Under the pieces are notes generated by a model. The model did not search any database. It was not told the DNA's origin and was given only the letters and a program-made list of their open reading frames with translations. The position numbers and the translations under genes were made by a program. This document shows, piece by piece, positions 25,726 through 34,796 of a DNA stretch of 64,000 nt. The stretch covers positions 1,736,001 through 1,800,000 of the forward strand of contig JBAJFG010000347.1 in NCBI GenBank assembly GCA_037903475.1, in the 5' to 3' direction. This DNA is from Ancylostoma caninum. Taxonomy: Eukaryota > Nematoda > Chromadorea > Rhabditida > Ancylostomatidae. Each line of letters begins with the position of its first letter. Positions within the stretch are counted from its first letter, which is position 1.

Positions 25726-26677
25726 GTCCGTCATCACTGCAGCCGCTCTCTTTGCAAACCTCCAAGGGATGGAACAAAGCCAGGAAATAGTTTGGAAGTT
25801 TGATCAACTGCACAAGTTGCACAACTGGTTTCAGAAAGTGTCACAACAGCTTATGATGATGCGTTCTTCATCCCGTGTATTTGATTGTACTTCTTAAAAA
25901 CGGACGGATCCTCAAGCTGCATAATCCCCAAGGGACCTCAAAGAAAGGTGCATAAAGAACATATCCCAAGTGAGGACACCCAGTGAAGCCTTCGATACAT
26001 TCTCCACGGTATGTACACTTCTTTTCGAAGTGGTTATCCTCCACTGTTCCAAAGTTGAGTGGAGTCAACAACAAAGCTCCGGCAGAGGGGCGACTCTGCT
26101 CCGTACATTGCTGCTACGCATCGTCAAATCGTTGTAAACACTGTCTCGCCTGGAGGGCTTGAGACGGCTAGACGCTGGTCCCGCCGCGAAATCCCGAATG
26201 CACCCGACTTCCACTACGTCTATGCACCTGTGACGAAACATCGGCCGAATGTCTTATCAGCTTCGCATCCTCGCGAGGCACAGTCTATAACTGAGTCTCA
26301 CGGCGAGCGTATATGATCACATGCTGTCCCCCTACGTCTGCGCTCTAGAAAATTTTGTTGCACTACCATGATTTATATAAGAGGATCCATAGAAAAAGGG
26401 CCTTCAAGAGACGGCTCGTAAATCATGAATTATCTGCAAAGCACCCCAAACGGAGCGAGAACATCATGGAGTTGACTTCCGAGTAGCAGGATTCCTTTGC
26501 AGAGAAGGGGCAAAAACAAAAACGATCGGATCTTCCCCAGCACGAGAATAGCATTAAAGCACAGTCGTCCCTATTAAACTGCAAGAGTACAACAAAAAAA
26601 TTGAATGCTCAGAAATTAGCCAGCGCCCAATCCCCCTGGAAAATGGAAAATGGACAAAAAGCGCCATTCCTAGAGAG

Positions 26678-26793
26678 ATAAAGATGAATTCAATAACGAG
26701 TACAGTAATTAAATCAACTATAAAAAGAAGCACGTATAAAGATGAATTCAATAACGAGTACAGTAATTAAATCAACTATAAAAAGAAGCACGT
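26678..26793. repeat. Near-perfect tandem duplication, 58-base unit
   Basis: ATAAAGATGAATTCAATAAC begins at 26678 and again at 26736, and the two 58-base copies are essentially identical. This suggests a recent slippage or duplication event. Intronic for the distal transporter isoform. Confidence 0.9.
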
Positions 26794-28354
26794 TTCCCTC
26801 ATACGAATTGGAAGGGTAGCTCTGAGCAGAATTCTTAAAATGTGCCGCCTAGCAACCAGGAACCGAAATGCATCATTTATTATTTACTACGTATTTACTA
26901 GCCATAGCAGTAGACGCCAAACGACAACAACATCGCCTACTTTGTAACAATTCGCCACCTGGCGAGGTCAGAAAGCAGGTGTAAAGCAATTAAGCTACTC
27001 ATAAACAGCATATTATTAATAAGTCAGCTGATTACAGTCTGGATCAAGAAGTCACTGCTCCCGCAAATACTTCAGAACAGTAGGAGTTATCAGTGAAACA
27101 GGATTGGAAACCTGGTGATGAGCTGACACTAGCATCACAGCAAGGAGTACACTGACTCTCTGTTTAAGATGCCTGTGAGAAAAAAGATAGGCCAGACGGC
27201 TAGAACGTTTGTGTTGAGTCGAAAATGGCATACTAAAGCAGAACAATAGGAAGGAGCATGTGAAATATTAAAGGCCCATGGAGCATGCGATGAGCGCAAC
27301 CTCGCATGGCTGATCCCCGCTAAGTTGTAAGCGGACAGCTGACTCTGTTCTTAGGAACAAGTAGACGGCTGAAATCCATTTAATCCAATCTATCTAGAGC
27401 CATACGAACACATGTTACCAATCTAGGCATGGGGAGTTGGATTTATGACCTGACCCATCACTACCCATGTCCAATTACCTCGATGCTTCTCAAGTTTCTG
27501 TAGACGATCTGAAGAGCGGGTTGTTTTTTAGAGGCCGGGGAGGCAGGACCAAGTACACACAGATATAAACCCTCATTATGAAAAAAATATTGGTCCCTCG
27601 TGTTACATGAAGGCTTTTTTTTTACTTTCACTAAAATCGCAAGCAATTTTTCATCCTTTTTTGCGATAGCGACCGCCAGTGAACTGCGGCAAGAAATGGC
27701 CGTGGGAATATTTTGATGTTTGCCAACAATTTTTTCGACGCAGCACTGTGGGGGAAGAGAGATGAGGCGGGGGAGACCTGTGGGGAAAAATAGCAGCACA
27801 TTTAGCGCCAAAATATGGAGAGAACTGAATAAGTAGGGGCATCGCAGCCACTTGATCAGTTCTCTCCAAAATTCCGCATTAGGGCTCTAGTTTGAATTGT
27901 TACTCTGAAGTAAATCAGATATGTACCATCATACTGCCAGCGTGCTTCAACCACTTCAGTGTTTTAATTCACCCGAAAATGAATGTCTAGCAATCCTGGC
28001 CGGCCCGAAAGTGGGAGCACATTTGAAGGCGTGGGGGAATTTTTTAATGTCCGACAGATGCCAGGGTTAGAGGTCGAATTCTTAGGCTCAAACAGGTCGC
28101 AGGTGATCTGTTTTCTTTTTAATTCTCTATGGTTTTTCGTAGTTAGCACAGAATTTGTCGAGACTCTTATGCAATGTGCACATGTTTATCATACTGAATA
28201 TTAATGTTGAAAAATAGCCAAATAAGTAAATGTGTGTGTAACATGTATTTACATAAATGAGGAAACATTTCTGAGTCTCACATTTCAAGAACAGAACTCA
28301 CGTCAACACTTGCACTCCTGAGGTCAAAATCTAATTTTAAAAAATCCCAATTAC

Positions 28355-28458
28355 CTTTTCAGCATCGGATGTAATCGATTAACGGACAACGGTTGTTCTT
28401 TTGCGGATTCTTCATCGCAAAGCGTCTGCTCGCTGATTCGACGTGGCTCACGCGGCAT
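28355..28458 (-). CDS. Alternative distal first exon of the sugar transporter
   Basis: An ATG-initiated stretch of 104 bases encodes MPREPRRISEQTLCDEESAK and 14 more residues, then stops at a GTAATT donor after two bases of a codon. That is the same phase as the proximal first exon, so it joins to the exon at 23432 and makes a 530-residue isoform with a longer, charged, hydrophilic N-terminus. The body of the protein would be unchanged, so the difference probably affects localisation or regulation at the cytoplasmic N-terminus. A TATA box lies about 40 bases upstream. Not proven: the frame match could be chance (one in three), but the donor, start codon, promoter signal and strand all agree. 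Confidence 0.7.
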
Positions 28459-28497
28459 TTTCTGTCGCGCACTAGACTATCGCCAACTCCGGAGCTC

Positions 28498-28505
28498 TAT
28501 TTATA
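28498..28505 (-). promoter_or_regulatory. TATA box for distal transporter promoter
   Basis: TATAAATA on the minus strand within GATATAAATAGAGCTCC, about 40 bases before the distal ATG. It implies a very short untranslated leader. Confidence 0.5.
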
Positions 28506-28506
28506 T

Positions 28507-29400
28507 CATGCAGCTATCACTCCAACCACCAATGCGATGACGTTCCCCGTCGGGGATTCTCCCATCTATCAAGAACATCATCCATCACCCCGCTCCGAAA
28601 AGAATCTTTGAAAATCACTCGTGACTATATCGGAGCTGGCGCGATCACAAACCGCAAAGATCTATGTCCAAGCAAGGTCGTGATCAGAAAGATGATCAGC
28701 GAATGACGTCTGGAGTTAGTAACCAGAGTACTTGTCAGCAAATGACGTCTGGAGTACTTGCGTGCTTGCAATGGGTCATGGTCATCTTTGAAATGGTATC
28801 AGGTTGTTTATAGTCTCGTGCTTTGGACGAACTTTGCCACATTCTAGCAGAAAAAGCGTTTCTCCTCTTGTTGGAGGATTCCACACTGGCAAATTTACGG
28901 TAGAATTGTAAGATGTCAAATAAGGTAAAGCACAGACATTAAGTCAATGTTACCTCAAATATAATACTAAGTGGTCACTTAGAACCGGTTTTTCTCTGAA
29001 GACCCTCAGTTTTGCAGGAAATTTTGCAAATAGTTACCAGTACCTGAGTGATAGCGGTTGAAACAGCGGGGGGAGGGGGAGGGGGTGTTTCTGGGACTGC
29101 TAGGGTATGAACAAGAAAAAACAACGAATTATCCAGAATTGATTAAATCTGAGACACACTCCCAGAGGTCCTGCCTTCCATTTATTTATTTATTTATTTA
29201 TTTATTACGCGCGGAGGCGTGCACCGTTAGTAACCGGTATGTGATAGGTCAGAATAACAGAAACTAATAAAAAAAAAAGAAGGACAACGAACATATGGTA
29301 GAGGGTGTACGGGCGGAGGTCAGAATTGTTAAATGGGATCTACTTGAATATTTATGTAATGCTTCGAGGGGCTAACCATGTTATGCTGAAGCAAGTGCCA
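28507..29400. other. Intergenic, repeats only
   Basis: No gene seen. A partial direct repeat, AATGACGTCTGGAGT, occurs at about 28703 and 28740. A purine-rich G run lies near 29070, and a (TTTA)n microsatellite at 29181-29206. Confidence 0.5.
29181..29206. repeat. (TTTA)n microsatellite
   Basis: Six uninterrupted TTTA units. The same motif forms a longer tract at 60550-60600. Confidence 0.9.
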
Positions 29401-29690
29401 AAATTGAAGTGTAGTTATCGTAATTCAAATACGTGCTCAAACAGGTCGCAGAGCTTTGGAGGCTGGCGCTCGCATCAACCAGCAAGATGCCCTCATTCCC
29501 ATGCGGAGTCATAGGAGCAGTGCCGGCAGTTCGACAAACGGGTATACTGGTTCACCCCGTGCAACCAGCTTTCAGACCTGTAAGCGACCGAAGATTCAGT
29601 TGCAACCAGAACGGCAGCTACTACCAACTCCGGACCTTCTTGAGCAGTAGCGGAGTAGATTCAGTTCAGTAAGGGAGTCGCACTTGCTTC
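29400..29690 (+). pseudogene. CR1-type LINE 3' fragment, plus orientation
   Basis: The plus-strand translation contains FRPVSDRRFSCNQNGSYY, which matches FRPVSDRRFSFN in the opposite-strand LINE fragment near 30095. At the DNA level AGACCTGTAAGCGACCGAAG is identical in both. This is therefore a second, inverted copy of the C-terminal region of the same LINE family, broken by frameshifts. Confidence 0.7.
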
Positions 29691-29923
29691 CACGAGTGAG
29701 TAAACCCCTCCATCTGGAACCTCCATAATGCACAGCAAAAATGAGAACCTGTCATCTGCCCGCACCTGACAGAAAAAAGGACAACAGTGATTAAACAATA
29801 TAGCGAGAGAAGGGAGCAGGTAAAAAAAAATAACATTTCGTGTCACGCAAAAACAATGGAGCGATAATGTTTTGGAATATTGAGCTCATCCTACATCCTC
29901 GATGCCTGGAAGATCCAATAAGT

Positions 29924-31651
29924 TCACATTTCGGAGCCTCTTCTCAGTATTTTTGAGTCTTCCGAAGCTGCCAGTAGGGGTGGGAGTGTGTTCAAAAACT
30001 GAGAAGCTCTGCAAGCAAAGGAGCTCTGCTGTAAATTGCAGTGCCGTTTACCAGATCTGGAAGATACTATGTTGAAACTGAATCTTCGGTCGCTTACAGG
30101 TCTAAAAGTCCACAGTCTCCAGGGTTTTAAACGAACCTCACCACGGAGAATTTTAAAGCTCATGAGAATATCTGCTTGTGCTCTTCTGTATAGCAAGCTT
30201 CTAAGCCCTAAGACTTTCAACCTAGTTCTATAATCTGGCAGAGCTTGTGGGTAGTCTGTGCTCCGAAAAGCGCGGTAAAACACAATCCTTGTAAATGTCT
30301 TTTGTACTTTTTCAAGTTTCTGGATGTCTTTCTTCAAAACTGGATTCCATAGCTGACTACAGTATCCCAGTACTGGCAAAACGTAAGCCTTATATAGCCG
30401 TAGCAAAATATTTACTTGAGATGTGTGGGTGTTCCTCAAAACTGAATGCATGATACCTCTCGCTTTTTCTACTAGTGCTTCAATGTGCTGAGAATTCTTT
30501 AGAGAGTGGTGGAGAAGAACTCCAAGATCGCGTACTAATTCATCTCTTCTGAGTGGATAGCCATAGTCTAGTTCCTCATTTTTCCCTCCTAATATCATAA
30601 CACGATTTTAGAGGTATTCACTTTAATGCCCCACATTTGAGCCCAGGTCAACATTTTGTGGATTGACTGCTTTAGCATAGCCCTAATTTCTTGTTTCTTT
30701 GCATCATTAGAAGCTGCGTAGATATTGATGTCGTCAGCGTAGGCAGCTACCTTTATTTGGGTACCAGTTTTCACAAAATTTACAAGATCTATTGAGTAGA
30801 TGTTAAATAGTAGCGGTGAAAGGACACTTCCTTGAAGCACGCCAGAAGGAGAGGGATTATCTGAGGAGAGCTGTCCTTGGCATCGTACGGCGAATGTCCT
30901 ATTGCTCAATAGGACTCAAACCACTTCAAAAGATTTCCCCTTATTCCTATGCTCTCGAGTTTCTTAAGAAGACTTTATCGAATGCTTTGCTCAGATCGAA
31001 ACAAACGATTTCAACAGACTTGCCTTCACTTCGCGCGTCCACCCAGACCTGGTGGCACCGGATTAGCTGAGTTACAGTGGAGGAACCGGGAAGAAACCCA
31101 TGTTGTTCCTCAGGAATACACTTAATTTTGAAACACCAATCCAAAATCGATCTTGCGATTATTTTCTCCATGATTCTACATGGGTTGGTAAAATACTGAT
31201 AGGTCTGAAGTGAGACACATTCACCGCTAACGGGATTTTTGGGATAGGGGTGATTATTGCCTTTTTCCACATAGAGGGCACCTCCCTTGTGATGAGTGAT
31301 ATGTTGAAAATGTGGGAAAGTGGATGGCATAGCTGATCAACAAATTTCTTGAAAAAGAAGGGTGGTATTCGGTCCGAGGTGAGTGAGAATGTACCTTTAG
31401 AAGCTTTGAAATATTTACGGACATGCTTGCAACCAATGAGCGGGAGTGGACACTCTGCGGAAGAAAAATTCCGTGGACATGATGAACTAGGGCTACTAAA
31501 GACTGTAGAAAAGTACTCTGCGAGAGCGGTGGCTTTATCTGCTGCCTTAGCCGCGTTCATACTAGGAGGTGAGAAATCGGTCGCTACCGACGGTGTTTTT
31601 TCTGCGAGCAAAAATACGCTCATCCCATCGGAAATTCTAACGCTAAAGTGA
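29924..31651 (-). pseudogene. CR1-type non-LTR retrotransposon, reverse transcriptase part, decayed
   Basis: Read on the minus strand, four overlapping frames together give a reverse transcriptase. The N-terminal piece has DKATALAEYFSTVFSS; next come FRPISILP and then PEEQHGFLPGSSTVTQL with FDLSKAFDKV; then GVLQGSVLSPLLFNIY and the catalytic AYADDINIY (about 30720-30750). Last is the C-terminal thumb-like part with LGYCSQLWNP and LEKVQKTFTRIVF, ending near 29924. Frameshifts separate the pieces, so it is inactive. Gene order and orientation fit the endonuclease part at 34.8-36.6 kb, so both may come from one element later split by insertions. However, the two edges do not join cleanly, so two copies are also possible. 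Confidence 0.88.
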
Positions 31652-32503
31652 TTAGTGGAGCGGCCTGCTATCCCGTGAAAACAAGCCTACATTCATGATA
31701 GACCGGTCAATATGCACTCGGATCATCACAACCACTTCCCTGTTTACATTGATGAAATGTTTGGTTAGCGTATTTTTCCGCTGTGAAAGCGACCGAAGTC
31801 TGAACACCCAAGCGGAGAATATTCCGACCGCTCCGTCTTTTCCGCCTGTCAATATGCATCTTTTATTCACCAACCGCCCTCACTCTCGGTCGAGTATGAA
31901 CGCAGTCTTAGGTGGCAGTGGGAGGGTTCTCGGCGCTTGCAGAAAATGACCGATTCTTCATCACAAACTCAGACATTCGTGCCTTTGGAGCGCCAGCCCA
32001 CACCGTTTCTCGAGGCATGACAACAGCGGGGCAAACGGAAAAGTGGGCGGAGTTGGCGCGCCTATTCCGTCGTTAGTCGCGCCTTATCCTGCATTTGACC
32101 TGCCGTGATCCTGCTACGGGATTAAGGCAGGCCATGTTCTTTTGCAACCGGACCGGTCACTACAAAAATAGTACAAAAATGAGTTCGCCGGGCACGTATG
32201 TGCTCGTTGCACCAGCGCTCGACGAGCAGGACATCTGCGGTGAGGCCGATTTTCCCATCCGCGCCGCGTCGGCACGCGACTCTCGGCACATCTCATGCAT
32301 CTTGTTTGGCCGAGTGGTACACTGGGCCACAGTTTCAACCGGGCCTCAGTTGGCCAGACAAGTCCCGTAGGGCTCGTTTAACCTCCGCCACAGCAGAAGC
32401 TAGACTAAGCTTCCACAGCCGTATGCCGGCTTATATACACTTCGGTTGCCACGTGGCAAAGTAGAAAAAAACAGGGTGCAGGTTAACCTCCATATCCCCT
32501 GCC
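31652..32503. other. Sequence between LINE and mariner fragments, no gene seen
   Basis: GC-richer than its surroundings (about 32020-32460), with short frames on both strands only. TGTCAATATGCATC near 31848 loosely repeats GTCAATATGCACTC near 31707. No terminal repeats identify the insertion that separates the LINE pieces. Confidence 0.4.
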
Positions 32504-32815
32504 TCATGCGTGCCCAGCAGGTGACAAAATGAACATCCAACACTTTGCCTTTTCACGCATAGTTTGCCATGGATCTGAATCTACCAACTGTTGGAAATGA
32601 TCATTATCTGCTCTGGAAGCGCATTCCGACCATGTGGAAACGAAGTGGTTAGGGTCACCAACACGAGGGCGTCTGAACCAGTCTTGTGCAGTGCGTTCGG
32701 ACGCCGTACCTTCCGCAAATACAGCGTTGATACGACGACTGGATGTGGCTGCTAATTCATCAGATTTCAACTCGAATACTAAAAGGTCGCAAATCTACTG
32801 CTTTGAAAGTTCCAT
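32504..32815 (-). pseudogene. Mariner transposase N-terminal fragment
   Basis: The translation starts MELSKQ, has an in-frame TAG, then reads ICDLLVFELKSDELAATSSR and continues with INAVFAEGTASERTAQDWF, DNDHFQQLVDSDPWQTMRE. This is the helix-turn-helix DNA-binding part of mariner transposases (the family pattern INxVxGEGTxSERTxQxWF). The catalytic DDD/E domain is absent. The stop codon and truncation show it is dead. Confidence 0.8.
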
Positions 32816-32988
32816 CTTTCTGCAAGGGGTTGTGCGGGAGTTTGGAGATAATGGTAACAATAAACTTGCACATATGTACCTGTGCTCCTGATATATACAA
32901 AAGACAAGTTGCTCCAAACCAGCGTGGAGCTTAAGTAAGCATACATCTGAAAACCTCGGGAATTTTCCCTACCAACCTAATACCTTAC

Positions 32989-33495
32989 TTTTGTGAAAAT
33001 CGAATTTGTTGTGTTATTTTTAATCCCATCACTCTCCTTGGCATTCCTGATGGTACAATGCAAGTTCAAGTAGTATACATAGCCTTTAGTGGAAGCAACA
33101 AACGCTAATATAATAACGAGAACGTGAGAGTTGGTAATACCGTGAAACATTGTAAAAAGATTCCACCTGGACCCTAAAGATGGCACTTGGAATCTATCTT
33201 TCGAAACAGTAGCGAAGATTGAAGTCAAGGAGAGCAGTCGAATAGCAGATTGCATAGACATCTGCTTTTTGATTGTTTTTCTGCAGACCTTTTCATGCGA
33301 TATTAGCTGCATACATAGGGACAAGAAGAGAAATGGAATGTGCAACGTTTTGTAACACAATGACACGTTTGCGCTATCAAAATTCCATCTCTGTCGCTGT
33401 CTATCTACTTTAAATTCCATTAGAATCTTATTAGATATAGCCAATATAACATGCAAGGATCTGTATATAAGCGATAGGATAGGCAGTATCCACAC
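32989..33495 (-). CDS. Unrecognised open frame, possible secreted-protein exon
   Basis: An open frame of 172 codons runs from 33495 to 32977. It is unusually long for this AT-rich DNA. Within it, ATG at 33150 opens a stretch with a signal-peptide-like start (MFHGITNSHVLVIILAFVAS), followed by a short domain and a clean GTAAGG donor after codon 54 (exon end 32989). A TTTAG acceptor lies at 33174-33178, 23 bases before that ATG. So a real first coding exon 32989-33173 is possible, but I could not find the next exon; mariner debris follows. It lies head to head with the peptide gene at 33586. Function unknown. Confidence 0.3.
33464..33470 (+). promoter_or_regulatory. TATA box upstream of peptide gene
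   Basis: TATATAA within CTGTATATAAGCG, about 120 bases before the start codon. It is a candidate promoter for the short peptide gene if transcription starts near 33495-33500. Confidence 0.4.
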
Positions 33496-33585
33496 AAACT
33501 TGATTCTGGTGTTTCGTCGAGTTCCGATTTTCGTTACTCTTCCAAAGCAAAGAAGTGCAAGTGGTATCCCTTACCGTGTTTCAGA

Positions 33586-33678
33586 ATGAACGCGTTCAAC
33601 TCTCTTCTTCTTCTCGCTGTTGTGTTCGCCTTCGTTACTTCAATCGAAGGAAGGATGAGATGGGGCCGTAGAAAGTAA
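33586..33678 (+). CDS. Minimal secreted peptide precursor, probable amidated neuropeptide-like peptide
   Basis: Thirty codons: an N-terminal signal peptide (hydrophobic core LLLLAVVFAFV, likely cleavage after TSIEG or nearby) followed by RMRWGRRK and TAA. In neuropeptide precursors, G followed by RR is the signal for dibasic cleavage and C-terminal amidation, so the expected product is RMRW-amide or MRW-amide. The start codon follows CCGTGTTTCAG by one base, a classic nematode acceptor and a likely spliced-leader site. A TATA box lies upstream at 33464, and AATAAA at 33705 is 27 bases past the stop. Secretory processing and the amide are inferred from the sequence pattern. I do not recognise the exact family. 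An antimicrobial or other short cationic secreted peptide is the main alternative. Confidence 0.65.
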   Translation: MNAFNSLLLLAVVFAFVTSIEGRMRWGRRK

Positions 33679-33704
33679 CACTTCGGATTCGACCTACTCG
33701 CAAG

Positions 33705-33710
33705 AATAAA
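33705..33710 (+). terminator. Polyadenylation signal of peptide gene
   Basis: AATAAA 27 bases after the stop codon, a spacing typical of nematode short 3' UTRs. Confidence 0.6.
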
Positions 33711-34363
33711 GTCTTTGCATCTGTTTTTTTTTGTAGCAGCAAAGCACAGGCTAGTAAAAAATTCCCATTGATGCTAAGCAGCGAATCTGCTTTGATTTGG
33801 AATTTGGTCCCCCCCCCCCACTCCTCCTAAAAAAACGACGATAGTTGAGTAGTTGTGCCTGTGATCTGCATTTCTTGACTGCCTCCAAGAAAACGGCACT
33901 ACATTTCGCCCTCTAATATTTTCGCAACTTTTAGGCTTCTTCCATTTTTTCCAACTGTGGAATGCCAAAAGTCGATTCTTCTTAAAACAAATCTAGCACA
34001 TTTTGAGGATCAATGTTAACTCAGTTTATCACTGCCACATGATCTTTGAAGTGGGGCACTTTTCCCGTATCCTCCGAGATTCAAAGCCGTGTGGAAATGT
34101 TTCGATGGTTTTGACTAGTTTATGAAGGCGAGCCATTTCCACTTAGCAGTCTACATTTTATCTCTCCGGTAAAACACACTATACTATGTTCTCCGGTGAA
34201 ACACACCATAAAGGGTGGCCGAAAATTACCATGCACTAGAATTTTAATGCACTAACTAGGTCATCAACTGCAAAGAGCTCAAATTTCTGTAGAATTTCTG
34301 CTTCATCCGCACCTTCAGCAAGTATTTCTGCTCCAGTCGCCACCACCTGCCGGAAGCCTGCAC
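33711..34363. other. Downstream of peptide gene, no gene seen
   Basis: Contains a C run at 33809-33819 and a short direct repeat (AAAACACACTATA near 34171 and AAACACACCATA near 34200). From about 34240 to 34376 the minus strand reads as an open continuation of the LINE frame (ending SAGFRQVVATGAEILAEG and onward), so part of this block may be LINE or another element. Confidence 0.4.
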
Positions 34364-34376
34364 TTAACTTGTTAAC

Positions 34377-34796
34377 TTAAAGGCAGCACGAGTCGAAATC
34401 CTCGACTCGGACCTGAGCTGCGAACCCTAAAGTAGGCGTCGCGCACATCACGAATCTGCAAGGGAACACACACAGTAACGACTCACCTGCAGACAACGGC
34501 CAACTGCCGTCGCGTGCACGCCCGGTCGGCCAGTGCTTCGGAGGGCCCGACGTGCCAGCTTACGCATTTAAACGCATGCGGGCTGCTACCGATTCCCTTT
34601 CTCCGTGCTGGGACCCATTTGCGCACTCAGGGCGCCGTCGAAATACTCGTCCGCGCACGGAAGGCAGCATCGCGTTTTCCTGGCTTTCTCGGGTGTTTCA
34701 CGCGATTTCACCACCGGATATGAGCAATACACCCCCAAAAACCCCAAAATCCGGCGAAATCACAAACACGATGGTTTCGACGGGTGCTGCCTTTAA
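34377..34796. mobile_element. TTAA-ended MITE inserted in a LINE
   Basis: The termini TTAAAGGCAGCAC (34377) and GTGCTGCCTTTAA (to 34796) form a terminal inverted repeat that extends imperfectly to about 28 bases, with the shared TCGAAA. The first 11 bases match those of the foldback element at 9631. Flanks read TTAACTTGTTA on both sides (34364-34374 and 34793-34803), so the target duplication could be TTAA or a longer one of about 11 bases; the two readings imply different transposase families. It interrupts the minus-strand LINE frame after GNKL. No transposase. Confidence 0.75.

Larger units (their letters stand above)
23774..28354 (-). other. Long first intron of the distal transporter isoform
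   Basis: About 4.6 kb separate the distal first exon from the proximal one. Apart from the 60-base minisatellite and the 58-base tandem duplication I see no exons. A short hairpin, CTAGCGCCCC-TTC-GGGACGCTAG, lies near 24868-24890. The frames at 27461-27869 (minus) overlap each other and have no motif support. Confidence 0.6.

Noticed and set aside
25209..25822. 193-codon plus and 124-codon minus open frames
   Set aside because: They are produced by the approximately 60-base tandem array, have no start or splice context and no family similarity.
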